Shown here: piece by piece, positions 46,537 through 55,225 of the stretch
Position numbering within the stretch: the stretch's first letter is position 1
How the letters are laid out: the number at the start of each line of letters is the position of its first letter
DNA from: Variovorax guangxiensis
GTDB lineage: Bacteria; Pseudomonadota; Gammaproteobacteria; Burkholderiales; Burkholderiaceae_C
Assembly: GCF_003952165.1 (NCBI RefSeq)
Contig: NZ_RXFT01000009.1
Span: forward strand, 186,001-250,000
Reading direction: 5' to 3'
Length of the DNA: 64,000 bases
Program-made: the position numbers and the translations under genes
The notes under the pieces: generated by a model
Told to the model about the DNA's origin: nothing
What the model saw: only the letters and a program-made list of their open reading frames with translations
The model's database searches: none

Positions 46537-49500
46537 TCAGCGCGCCAGCACGGGCTTCAGCGCGACGCCCGTGTGCGTGCCGAGCCGCACCACCTCTTCG
46601 GGCGGCGCCGACGCGACGACGCGCCCGCCGGCGCTGCCGCCTTCGGGGCCGAGGTCGAGGATCCAGTCGGCCTCGGCGATCAGGTCGAGGTCGTGCTCGA
46701 TCACCACCACGCTGTGGCCGCCGTTCACCAGACGGTGCAGCACGTGGATCAGCTTCTCGACGTCGGCCATGTGCAGGCCCACGGTCGGCTCGTCGAGCAC
46801 GTACAGCGTGTGCGGCGCCTTCTGGCCGCGGCGGGTGATGTCGTCGCGCACCTTGCTGAGCTCGGTCACCAGCTTGATGCGCTGCGCCTCGCCGCCCGAG
46901 AGCGTGGGCGAGGGCTGCCCCAGCGTGAGGTAGCCCAGCCCCACGTCCTTCAGCAGCTGCAGCGGGTGGCTGATGTTGGGCATGCTCGCGAAGAACTCGA
47001 CGGCCTCGTCGACTTCCATCTTCAGCACGTCGCCGATGCTCTTGCCGCGCCAGCTCACGGCCAGCGTCTCGGGGTTGAAGCGCGCGCCGTGGCACACCTC
47101 GCAGGGCACCTTCACGTCGGGCAGGAAGCTCATCTCGATGGTGCGCACGCCCGCGCCCTCGCAGCCCGGGCAGCGGCCTTCGCCGGTGTTGAAGCTGAAG
47201 CGCGCCGGGCCGTAGCCGCGGGCCTTGGCTTCGAGCGTGTCGGCGAAGAGCTTGCGGATGGTGTCCCAGAAGCCGATGTAGGTGGCCGGGCAGCTGCGCG
47301 GCGTCTTGCCGATGGGCGTCTGGTCGACCTCGAGCACGCGGTCGACGGTCTCGTAGCCCTCGACCTTGCGGCAGCCCGCCCACGCGGGACGCTTGCCGGC
47401 GGCGTCGGCGTCGCGGCCGGCCTTGGTCGAGCGCTGCGCCACGATGGCCTGCACGTTGGCCAGCAGCACGTCGCGCGCGAGCGTGGATTTGCCCGAACCG
47501 CTCACGCCGGTGACCACCACGAGGCGGCGCAGCGGCAGCGTGGCCGTCACGTCCTGCAGGTTGTGCAGGTTGGCGCCGTGCACCGTGAGCCATTCGCCGC
47601 TCTCTTCTGCCTTGGGGTCGGGCGACGGGATCAGCCGGCGCGCCTGCAGCGGATGCCGGATGGCGTCGCGCAGGTAGCGGCCGGTCTGCGAGTCGTCGGC
47701 CTTCTGGATGTCGGCGACCGTGCCCTCGGCGACCAGGCGGCCGCCGCGCTTGCCGGCGCTCGGGCCGATGTCGATGATGTGGTCGGCGCGGCGGATGGTG
47801 TCCTCGTCGTGCTCCACCACCACCAGCGTGTTGCCCTTGTCGCCGAGCTTGTGCAGCGCGTCGAGCAGGATCTGGTTGTCGCGCGCGTGCAGGCCGATGG
47901 TCGGCTCGTCGAGCACGTAGCACACGCCCTGCAGGTTGCTGCCGAGCTGCGCCGCCAGGCGGATGCGCTGCGCCTCGCCGCCCGAGAGCGTGGGCGCGCC
48001 GCGGTCCAGCGTGAGGTAGCCCAGGCCCACCTCTTCCAGGAACTCGAGCCGGCTGCGGATCTCGGGCACGAGGTCGCGCGCGATCTCGGCTTCTCGGCCG
48101 CTGAGCGCGAGCCCCTCGAACCACTGGCGCACCTCGGTCACGCTCATGCGCGCGAGTTCGGTGATGCCGATGCCGCCCGAGCCGTCGGCCGCGGTGCCGA
48201 AGCCCACGGCGCGCGCCGTGGCGTTCAGGCGCGTGCCTTCGCAGGTCGGGCAGGCCACGTCGGCCAGGTCTTCCACCTCCGGTTCGGCGAAGGTCTGCTC
48301 GCGGCCCTTGTCGTCGCCGGCCAGCACGGAGTCGTCGAACACCTTGCGCTGGTCCTTGCTGAGCTTGACGCCGGTGCCCACGCAGTCGGGGCACCAGCCG
48401 TGCTTGCTGTTGTAGCTGAACAGGCGCGGATCGAGCTCGGCATAGCTGGTGCTGCACACCGGGCAGGCGCGCAGCGTGGAGAACACGTGGACGCGGCCGA
48501 TGCCGGCGGCGGACACGCCCGCCATCATCGCGGCGCGCAGCCCGTCGAGTTCGCTCAGCACGTGCACCACGCCCTTGCCGTGCTCGAGCGCCTTGGCCAG
48601 CGCCGCGCGCAGCTCGTTCTCGTTCGAGGGCAGCACGTCGAGGCTGGCCACCGGCAGCTCGATGCTGTGCTCCTTGAAGCGGTCGATGCGCGGGAAGCCG
48701 GTGGTCGGCAGGAAGTCGCCGTCCACGCGCAGGTGCGTGAAGCCGCGCGGGCGCGCCCAGTCGGCCAGCTCGGTGTACACGCCCTTGCGGTTGGTCACCA
48801 GCGGCGCGAGCAGGCCGATGTGCTGGCCCTTGAAGTTGCGCATGAGCTGCGCGGCGATGCTGTCGGGGGTCTGCGGCTGCACGGCCGCGCCGTCGTGGAT
48901 GCAATGCTGGATGCCCAGCTTCACGTACAGCAGGCGCAGGAAGTGCCACACCTCGGTGGTGGTGCCCACCGTGCTCTTGCGGCCGCCGCGCGACAGGCGC
49001 TGCTCGATGGCCACCGTCGGCGGAATGCCGTACACCGCGTCCACCTCGGGCCGGCCCGCCGGCTGCACGATGCTGCGCGCGTAGGCGTTGAGCGATTCGA
49101 GGTACCGGCGCTGCCCTTCGTTGAAGAGGATGTCGAAGGCCAGCGTCGACTTGCCCGATCCGCTCACGCCCGTCACCACGCTGAACTTGCCGCGCGGAAT
49201 GTCCACGCTCAGGTTCTTCAGGTTGTGCTCGCGCGCGTTGACGATCTGCACCGCATCTGCACCCGGCGCCGCCTTGGCGTTGGCGATGTAGCGGCGCGCG
49301 GCGCGCTCGGCCACCTTGTAGGCCTCGGGGCCGATGGCGAGTTCGTAGTCGGCCAGCGCGGCGCCGGTGAGCGAGGCGCGGTTCTCGCGCAGCTGCTCGG
49401 GCGTGCCCTCGGCCACCACCTGCCCGCCGCCCTCGCCGCCTTCGGGGCCGAGGTCGATGAGCCAGTCGCTCGCGCGGATCACGTCGAGGTTGTGCTCGAT

Positions 49501-52365
49501 CACGATCAGCGAATGGCCGGCATCGAGCAGCTTGCGCAGCGCGCGCATGAGCCGCGCGATGTCGTCGAAGTGCAGGCCCGTGGTGGGCTCGTCGAACAGG
49601 AAGAGCGTGCCCTTGCGCGCCACCGACTGCTTGCTCGCGGTGGCGTTCTTCGCAGCCTCGGCCAGGAAGCCCGCGAGCTTCAGGCGCTGCGCCTCGCCGC
49701 CTGAGAGCGTGGGCACGGGCTGGCCGAGCTTGACGTAGTCCAGGCCCACGTCGGAAATGGGCTGCAGCACGCGCAGCACGTCGCGGTCGGCCTCGAACAC
49801 CGCGGCCGCCTCGGCCACGGTGAGTTCGAGCACGTCGGCCACGTTGTAGCTGCGGCCCTTGCGTTCCACGCGCACTTCGAGGATCTCGGGGCGGTAGCGC
49901 TTGCCGTCGCAGTCGGGGCAGCGCAGGTACACGTCCGACAGGAACTGCATCTCGACGTGCTCGAAGCCCGAGCCGCCGCAGGTCGGGCAGCGCCCGTCGC
50001 CGGAGTTGAAGCTGAACTTGCTCGCGGTGTAGCCGCGCTGGCGCGAGAGCGTGGCCGTGGCGAAGATCTCGCGGATGGCGTCCCACGCGCCCACGTAGCT
50101 CGCGGGGTTGGAACGCGCGGTCTTGCCGATGGGCGACTGGTCGACGAACACCACGTCGCCCAGGTGGTCGGCGCCGAGCAGGCGGTCGTGCGCGCCGGGC
50201 GTCTCGGTGGCCTTGCCGAAGTGGCGCATCAGCGCGGGCGCCAGCACGTCCTGGATGAGCGTGGACTTGCCCGAGCCGCTCACGCCGGTCACGCACACCA
50301 GGCGCGCCAGCGGGAACTCGACCGTCACGTTCTTCAGGTTGTGCTCGCGCACGCCTTCGAGGATGAGCCGGTGCGTGTTCTCGCTCACCAGCCGCTTGAA
50401 GCCCATGCCGATCTTCTTGCGACCGCCCAGGTACAGGCCGGTGAGCGTGTCGGCGTCGCGCAGCTGGTCGGTGGTGCCGTCGAACACCACCTGCCCGCCG
50501 CGCGCGCCGGGGCCCGGGCCCATGTCGATCACGCGGTCGGCGGCCAGCATCACGGCCGGGTCGTGCTCGACCACCACCAGCGTGTTGCCCGCGTCGCGCA
50601 GGCGCAGCATGGCCTCGGTGATGCGGTTCATGTCGCGCGGGTGCAGGCCGATGCTGGGCTCGTCGAGCACGAAGAGCGTGTTGACCAGCGAGGTGCCCAG
50701 CGCCGTGGTCAGGTTGATGCGCTGCACCTCGCCGCCGCTGAGCGTGCGGCTCTGTCGGTCGAGCGTGAGGTAGCCGATGCCCACGTCGTGCAGGTAGCGC
50801 AGGCGGGTGGTGATTTCTTCGTGGAGCAGCTTGAGCGCCTGGGTTTCACCCTCACCCCTGCCCTCTCCCGCAAGCGGGAGAGGGAGCGATGCGGAATCCT
50901 CGGCCGGCTGTTCGGTCTTGCCCCCTCTCCCGCTTGCGGGAGAGGGTTGGGGTGAGGGCTGCTGCCGATCGAAAAACTGCCGCAGCCGCTCGATCGGCAG
51001 CAGCATCAGGTCATGCAGGCACAGCCCCGGCAGCGCTTCCAGCTGCGCGCGCGTCCACTTCGCGCCGGTCGGCATGAAGCGCTTCTCGGGCGGCAGGACG
51101 GCGTCGGCGTCTTCCTTGCTGCCGATGCGCCACAGCAGGCTCTCGAGCTTGAGGCGCGCGCCGCTGCAGGTGGGGCACGGCGTGTAGCTGCGGTACTTGG
51201 ACAGCAGCACGCGGATGTGCATCTTGTACGCCTTGCTCTCCAGGTAGCCGAAGAAGCGGCGCACGCCGTACCACTGCTTGTTCCAGTTGCCTTCCTTGTA
51301 GTTGGGCGTGCCCTCGATCACCCAGTGCTTCTGCTCGTCGGTGAGCTTGTTCCAGGGCGTGTCGCGCGGGATGCCGGCCGCCTCCGCGTGGCGCATGAGG
51401 TCGTCCTGCGCCTCCTTCCAGGCGGGCGTCTGGATGGTCTTGATGGCGCCGGCGCGCAGCGTGAGCTTGTCGTTCGGAATGACCAGGCCCAGGTCGACGC
51501 CGATGACGCGGCCGAAGCCGCGGCAGGTGTCGCAGGCGCCCACGGCCGAGTTGAACGAGAACATCGACGGGATCGGGTCGGCGTAGCGGATGTCGCTCTC
51601 GGGGCAGTGCAGGCCGGTGGAGAACTTCCACACGTCGGTCACTGCGTTCTCTTCCGAGCCGGAGGCGTGCACCGTGACGCGCCCGCTGCCGCGCTTGAGC
51701 GCCACTTCGATGGCTTCCACCACGCGCGAGCGCTCGGCGCCGGACGCACGGAAGCGGTCGGCCACCACGTCGAGCACCTTGCGCGGACCGGTGGGCGTGG
51801 CCACCTCGCGCTCGGACTGCACGCGCGTGAAGCCGCTGGCGGAGAGCCACTGCGTGACTTCCTCGGCCGTGGTGCTCGCGGGCAGCTCGACCGGGAAGGT
51901 GACGACCAGGCGCGGATCGCCCGCAGCGGCCGCGCGCTCGACGATCTGCGCGTAGATGCTGTCGGGCGAATCGTGGCGCACCGGCAGCGCGGTCTCGCGG
52001 TCGAACAGGTTGGCCGCGCGCGCGAAGAGCAGCTTCAGGTGGTCGTTCAGCTCGGTCATCGTGCCGACCGTGGAGCGCGAGGAGCGCACGGGGTTGGTCT
52101 GGTCGATGGCGATGGCGGGCGGCACGCCTTCCACCTTGTCGACGGCCGGCTTGTCCATGCGGTCGAGGAACTGGCGCGCGTAGGCGGAGAAGGTCTCCAC
52201 GTAGCGCCGCTGGCCTTCGGCATAAAGGGTGTCGAAGACGAGGCTCGACTTGCCCGAGCCGCTGGGCCCGGTGACCACCGTCATTTCGCCTGTGCGGATG
52301 TCGAGATCGAGGTTCTGGAGGTTGTGCTGGCGCGCGCCGCGAATCCGGATGGAGCCCTGTGTCAT
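46537..52365 (-). CDS. uvrA: UvrA excinuclease subunit, double-length fused form
   Basis: Damage-recognition ATPase of nucleotide excision repair. The protein has about 1,942 residues, twice the usual 940, and consists of two complete UvrA units joined near residue 1,040. There are four Walker A motifs (GPSGSGKSS at 33-41, then GVSGSGKST three times), four LSGGE signatures (LSGGEVQR, and LSGGEAQR three times) and four Walker B/D-loops (DEPSIGLH, DEPTTGLH, DEPTIGLH, DEPTVGLH). Zinc-binding CxxC pairs are present in both units. UvrA normally works as a homodimer, so this is a covalent dimer or a diverged pair. A repeat-derived insertion interrupts residues about 467-507. I chose ATG 52365, at MTQGSIRIRGARQHNLQ; an ATG at 52392 would add nine residues. 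Confidence 0.93.
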   Translation of the reverse strand: MTQGSIRIRGARQHNLQNLDLDIRTGEMTVVTGPSGSGKSSLVFDTLYAEGQRRYVETFSAYARQFLDRMDKPAVDKVEGVPPAIAIDQTNPVRSSRSTVGTMTELNDHLKLLFARAANLFDRETALPVRHDSPDSIYAQIVERAAAAGDPRLVVTFPVELPASTTAEEVTQWLSASGFTRVQSEREVATPTGPRKVLDVVADRFRASGAERSRVVEAIEVALKRGSGRVTVHASGSEENAVTDVWKFSTGLHCPESDIRYADPIPSMFSFNSAVGACDTCRGFGRVIGVDLGLVIPNDKLTLRAGAIKTIQTPAWKEAQDDLMRHAEAAGIPRDTPWNKLTDEQKHWVIEGTPNYKEGNWNKQWYGVRRFFGYLESKAYKMHIRVLLSKYRSYTPCPTCSGARLKLESLLWRIGSKEDADAVLPPEKRFMPTGAKWTRAQLEALPGLCLHDLMLLPIERLRQFFDRQQPSPQPSPASGRGGKTEQPAEDSASLPLPLAGEGRGEGETQALKLLHEEITTRLRYLHDVGIGYLTLDRQSRTLSGGEVQRINLTTALGTSLVNTLFVLDEPSIGLHPRDMNRITEAMLRLRDAGNTLVVVEHDPAVMLAADRVIDMGPGPGARGGQVVFDGTTDQLRDADTLTGLYLGGRKKIGMGFKRLVSENTHRLILEGVREHNLKNVTVEFPLARLVCVTGVSGSGKSTLIQDVLAPALMRHFGKATETPGAHDRLLGADHLGDVVFVDQSPIGKTARSNPASYVGAWDAIREIFATATLSRQRGYTASKFSFNSGDGRCPTCGGSGFEHVEMQFLSDVYLRCPDCDGKRYRPEILEVRVERKGRSYNVADVLELTVAEAAAVFEADRDVLRVLQPISDVGLDYVKLGQPVPTLSGGEAQRLKLAGFLAEAAKNATASKQSVARKGTLFLFDEPTTGLHFDDIARLMRALRKLLDAGHSLIVIEHNLDVIRASDWLIDLGPEGGEGGGQVVAEGTPEQLRENRASLTGAALADYELAIGPEAYKVAERAARRYIANAKAAPGADAVQIVNAREHNLKNLSVDIPRGKFSVVTGVSGSGKSTLAFDILFNEGQRRYLESLNAYARSIVQPAGRPEVDAVYGIPPTVAIEQRLSRGGRKSTVGTTTEVWHFLRLLYVKLGIQHCIHDGAAVQPQTPDSIAAQLMRNFKGQHIGLLAPLVTNRKGVYTELADWARPRGFTHLRVDGDFLPTTGFPRIDRFKEHSIELPVASLDVLPSNENELRAALAKALEHGKGVVHVLSELDGLRAAMMAGVSAAGIGRVHVFSTLRACPVCSTSYAELDPRLFSYNSKHGWCPDCVGTGVKLSKDQRKVFDDSVLAGDDKGREQTFAEPEVEDLADVACPTCEGTRLNATARAVGFGTAADGSGGIGITELARMSVTEVRQWFEGLALSGREAEIARDLVPEIRSRLEFLEEVGLGYLTLDRGAPTLSGGEAQRIRLAAQLGSNLQGVCYVLDEPTIGLHARDNQILLDALHKLGDKGNTLVVVEHDEDTIRRADHIIDIGPSAGKRGGRLVAEGTVADIQKADDSQTGRYLRDAIRHPLQARRLIPSPDPKAEESGEWLTVHGANLHNLQDVTATLPLRRLVVVTGVSGSGKSTLARDVLLANVQAIVAQRSTKAGRDADAAGKRPAWAGCRKVEGYETVDRVLEVDQTPIGKTPRSCPATYIGFWDTIRKLFADTLEAKARGYGPARFSFNTGEGRCPGCEGAGVRTIEMSFLPDVKVPCEVCHGARFNPETLAVSWRGKSIGDVLKMEVDEAVEFFASMPNISHPLQLLKDVGLGYLTLGQPSPTLSGGEAQRIKLVTELSKVRDDITRRGQKAPHTLYVLDEPTVGLHMADVEKLIHVLHRLVNGGHSVVVIEHDLDLIAEADWILDLGPEGGSAGGRVVASAPPEEVVRLGTHTGVALKPVLAR
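50849..50958. repeat. Palindromic repeat element inserted in frame in uvrA
   Basis: Outer arms CCCTCACCCC (50849-50858) and GGGGTGAGGG (50949-50958) enclose two hairpins, each with arms CCCTCTCCCGC and GCGGGAGAGGG (50861-50884 and 50923-50946). The two halves are inverted copies of one unit. The stretch keeps the uvrA frame open and encodes a Ser/Pro/Gly-rich segment (SPQPSPASGRG, then LPLAGEGRGEG) that normal UvrA lacks. Confidence 0.85.
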
Positions 52366-52485
52366 GAGTGCCTTGGGGGGTGGGGCAAACATTCTAGGGA
52401 GTGCCTCGTGACGGGTTTGCGCACTACGTCACAAGGTCGGTGGCTGCGCAGGGGTTTGTCCGGATGGAGTTAAAAACACTTTCAG

Positions 52486-52506
52486 AAACAAATAGCACAT
52501 TTGTTT
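52486..52506. promoter_or_regulatory. 8-bp inverted repeat upstream of first LivJ-like gene
   Basis: AAACAAAT (52486-52493) and ATTTGTTT (52499-52506) with a 5-bp AGCAC centre, 45 bp before the ATG. It lies in an AT-rich patch within the uvrA-binding protein gap. The symmetry suits a dimeric regulator. It has no long T run, so it is not an obvious terminator. Confidence 0.4.
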
Positions 52507-52551
52507 TCACGTTCGCCCGGCCGGGCGCCAGCATTGCTTCGAAAGGACTCC

Positions 52552-53664
52552 ATGACGAAAACGCGCACGCTCTGCGCCGCCGCCCTGCTGGCCTTCAGCG
52601 CCCTGGGGGCGTCTGCCCAGATCCTGATCGGCCAGACCGCCGGCATGACCGGCTCGGTGGCCGCGAGCGTGAACGAGACCATCGGCGGCGCGAACCTGGT
52701 GATCGACGCGGTCAACGCGCAGGGCGGCATCCATGGCGAGAAGATCGAAGTGCTGCGCATGGACGACGGCTTCGACGTGAAGCGCGCCAGCGAGAACGCA
52801 CGCGTGCTGATCGAGGAGAAGAAGGTGCTGGCGCTCTTCATGAGCCGCGGCACGCCGCACTCGCAGGCGATCATTCCCTGGCTCGACAAGAACGACGTGG
52901 CGCTCATCGGCCCTTCCACCGGCGCGATGGTGCTGCACAAGCCGCTGCAGAAGCACGTGTTCAACGTGCGCGCCACCTACCAGCGCGAAGCCGAGAAGGC
53001 CGTGCAGCACCTGCTGACCATCGGCCTCACGCGCATCGCGGTGGTGCACGTGACCGACTCCTTCGGCACCGACGCGCTCGAAGGCGCGATGACCGGCTTC
53101 AGCAAGGGCAACGCCAAGCCGACCGTGATCATCCCGGCCGACCGCGACAAGCCCGACTACAAGACCATCGTGCCCGCCATCAAGGGCGCCGACGCGCAGG
53201 CCGTGGTGTGGATCGGCTCCGGCGTGGCCGTGGTCGACGGCATCAAGGCGCTGCGCGCCGCGGGCTCGGCCGCGCAGGTGGTCACGCTGTCGAACAACGC
53301 CTCCTCGGGCTTCATCAAGCAGCTCGGCGACGCGAGCCGCGGCGTGATCGTGACGCAGGTGTTTCCCAACGAGCGCTCGCTGGGCCATCCGATGGTGAAG
53401 GAAGCCCTGGCTCTCGCGCAGGCCAAGGGCCAATCGGAACTGTCGCCGGCCGCGCTCGAAGGCTTCGCCTCGGCCAAGGTGCTGGTGGAGGCGCTGCGCC
53501 GCGCCGGCCCCAAGCCCACGCGCGCCAGGATGGTGGCCGCCCTCGACAGCCTGCGCGGCTACGACCTGGGCGGCGGGCTGGAGGTGAGCTATTCGCCCAC
53601 CGACCACAGCGGCATCGATTTCGCGGACCTCTCGATCATCAGCGACGGTCGCTTCAAGCGTTGA
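52552..53664 (+). CDS. Leu/Ile/Val-type ABC periplasmic binding protein, paralog 1
   Basis: A 370-residue type I periplasmic binding protein (LivJ-like). The signal peptide ends GASAQ (about residue 23). The mature protein starts ILIGQTAGMTGSVAASVNET and contains NAQGGIHGEKIEVLRMDDGFD, the ligand-site GPSTGAM region and TYQREAEKAVQHL. It may bind an amino acid, amide or aromatic acid. No Liv permease or ATPase is near, so it must share membrane parts encoded elsewhere. It ends in a strong terminator and is followed by a close paralog. Confidence 0.9.
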   Translation: MTKTRTLCAAALLAFSALGASAQILIGQTAGMTGSVAASVNETIGGANLVIDAVNAQGGIHGEKIEVLRMDDGFDVKRASENARVLIEEKKVLALFMSRGTPHSQAIIPWLDKNDVALIGPSTGAMVLHKPLQKHVFNVRATYQREAEKAVQHLLTIGLTRIAVVHVTDSFGTDALEGAMTGFSKGNAKPTVIIPADRDKPDYKTIVPAIKGADAQAVVWIGSGVAVVDGIKALRAAGSAAQVVTLSNNASSGFIKQLGDASRGVIVTQVFPNERSLGHPMVKEALALAQAKGQSELSPAALEGFASAKVLVEALRRAGPKPTRARMVAALDSLRGYDLGGGLEVSYSPTDHSGIDFADLSIISDGRFKR

Positions 53665-53693
53665 GTCCCCGCCCCGAGAGGGGCGAGTTTGAA

Positions 53694-53728
53694 CGGCCCG
53701 CCGGCACAACCGGCGGGCCGCTTTTTTT
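53694..53728 (+). terminator. Intrinsic terminator between the two binding-protein paralogs
   Basis: An 11-bp perfect stem CGGCCCGCCGG (53694-53704) and CCGGCGGGCCG (53710-53720), CACAA loop, then CTTTTTTT. It separates the two paralogs into independent transcripts. Confidence 0.93.
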
Positions 53729-53845
53729 CCGGGCGCTGGAAACCTTGGTTTGACAGGGTTTGCGCGAGCTAGCGAGACGTGACGTTCAGCAACACATTAC
53801 ACAGTTTCTGACAGAGGCGACCGCTTCCTGGAAAGGCTTTGCTCG

Positions 53846-54958
53846 ATGAAGAAGACGTTCACGTCCTGCGCCGCTGCGCTGTTCCTGGCCATGATGGCGC
53901 CGGGGGCGGCGGCCCAGATCCTGATCGGCCAGTCGGCCGACCTCTCGGGCCCCGTGGCGGCCAGCGTCAAGGAAACCATCATGGGCTCGCAGCTGGTCAT
54001 CGACCAGGTCAACGCCCAGGGCGGCATCAACGGCGAGCAGATCGAGGTCATCCGCATGGACGACGGTCTCGACGCCAAGCGCTCGCTGGAGAACACGCGC
54101 GTGCTCATCGAGGACAAGAAGGTCGTCGCGCTGCTGCTGAACCGCGGCACGCCCAACACGCTCGCGGTGATCCCGCTGCTCGACAAGTACGGGGTGGCGC
54201 TGGTCGGCCCCTCCACCGGCGCGATGGCGCTGCACAAGCCGCTGCAGAAGAACATCTTCAACGTGCGCTCCACCTACCAGCGCGAGGCAGAGAAGGCGGT
54301 GCAGCACCTGCAGACCACCGGCATCCAGCGCATCGCCGTCGTTCAGGCCGACGACTCCTTCGGCAAGGACGCGATGGAAGGCGCGAACAAGGGCTTCGAG
54401 AAGGCCAACCTGAAGCCGGCCGTGGTGGCGCTGGCCGACCGCAACAAGCCCGACTACGCGGCCATCGTCCCGCAACTCACCAAGGCCAACGCGCAGGCGG
54501 TGCTGTGGATCGGCTCGGGCACGGCCGTGACCGACGGCGTGAAGGCGCTGCGTGCTGCCGGCTCGGCGGCGCAGATCATCACGCTGTCGAACAACGCGGC
54601 CTCGGGCTTCATCAAGGAACTGGGCTCGGCCAGCGCGGGCGTGATCATCACGCAGGTGCTGCCCTACGAGCGCTCCTTCGGCCATCCGCTCATCAAGGAA
54701 GCGTTGGCGCTGGCCAAGGCCAAGGGCCAGAACGAGCTCTCGCCCGCGCTGCTCGAAGGCTTCGTCGCCACGAAGGTGATGGTGGAGGCTCTGCGCCGCA
54801 CGGGGCCGAAGCCCACGCGCGCGAAGCTGATCGCCACGCTGAATGCCTTCCAGTACGACGTGGGCGGCGGGCTCGACATCAGCTACTCGCCGACCGACCA
54901 CACCGGCATCGACTACGTAGACCTGTCGATCGTCAGCGACGGCAAGTTCAAGAGATAG
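53846..54958 (+). CDS. Leu/Ile/Val-type ABC periplasmic binding protein, paralog 2
   Basis: A 370-residue binding protein, the same length as its upstream neighbour and about two-thirds identical to it by eye. Shared blocks include VNAQGGINGEQIEV, IRMDDGLDAKRSLEN, GPSTGAMALHKPLQK, TYQREAEKAVQHLQ, LSNNAASGFIKELG and SYSPTDHTGIDYVDLSI. The signal peptide ends GAAAQ. Differences cluster in surface segments and around residues 70-90 (NRGTPNTLAVIPLLDKYG versus SRGTPHSQAIIPWLDKND), near the expected ligand cleft. A tandem gene duplication with its own upstream region. Confidence 0.9.
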   Translation: MKKTFTSCAAALFLAMMAPGAAAQILIGQSADLSGPVAASVKETIMGSQLVIDQVNAQGGINGEQIEVIRMDDGLDAKRSLENTRVLIEDKKVVALLLNRGTPNTLAVIPLLDKYGVALVGPSTGAMALHKPLQKNIFNVRSTYQREAEKAVQHLQTTGIQRIAVVQADDSFGKDAMEGANKGFEKANLKPAVVALADRNKPDYAAIVPQLTKANAQAVLWIGSGTAVTDGVKALRAAGSAAQIITLSNNAASGFIKELGSASAGVIITQVLPYERSFGHPLIKEALALAKAKGQNELSPALLEGFVATKVMVEALRRTGPKPTRAKLIATLNAFQYDVGGGLDISYSPTDHTGIDYVDLSIVSDGKFKR

Positions 54959-54970
54959 GCTCGCCCGGCC

Positions 54971-55120
54971 TCACTTCGGCGCGGCGGCGGGCGCGGGTTC
55001 GTGCGTGGTGGTGTCGCCACCATGCTTCTCGCCCGACATGTCGACCTTGTCACCGGCCTTCGAGATCACGTACAGGGCAATGGCGGCGAAGATGACGAAG
55101 CCGACGACGAGTTTCCACAT
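54971..55120 (-). CDS. Small single-pass membrane protein, 49 residues
   Basis: A short gene with an ATG at 55120 and stop at 54971. The product starts MWKLVVGFVIFAAIALYVI, one transmembrane helix (about 3-19). A charged segment (SKAGDKVDMSGEKHGGD) and an Ala/Pro tail (HEPAPAAAPK) follow. The pattern (helix first, hydrophilic tail) fits a small inner-membrane protein with its tail outside or inside unknown. It lies downstream of the MHS transporter, past a terminator at 55147-55177, so it needs its own promoter. Codon use matches its neighbours. Function unknown. Confidence 0.6.
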   Translation of the reverse strand: MWKLVVGFVIFAAIALYVISKAGDKVDMSGEKHGGDTTTHEPAPAAAPK

Positions 55121-55146
55121 GGGTTTTGTCTCCTGGATGGTTCAAG

Positions 55147-55177
55147 AAAAAGGCCTCATGCGGTCGGCATGAAGCCT
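55147..55177 (-). terminator. Intrinsic terminator of the MHS transporter gene
   Basis: Arms AGGCCTCATGC (55151-55161) and GCATGAAGCCT (55167-55177), 11 pairs with one G:U, 5-nt loop, followed on the minus strand by TTTTT. Confidence 0.82.
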
Positions 55178-55225
55178 CTTTGTTGAACGGAGGGCGGCGC
55201 CCTCCTGCCTGTTCTTCGGCGACGG

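Noticed and set aside
46432-49704. About 1,090-codon open frame antisense to uvrA
   Set aside because: Shadow of the GC-rich uvrA codons. The product is Ala/Arg/His/Val-rich low complexity, and uvrA on the other strand has complete family motifs.
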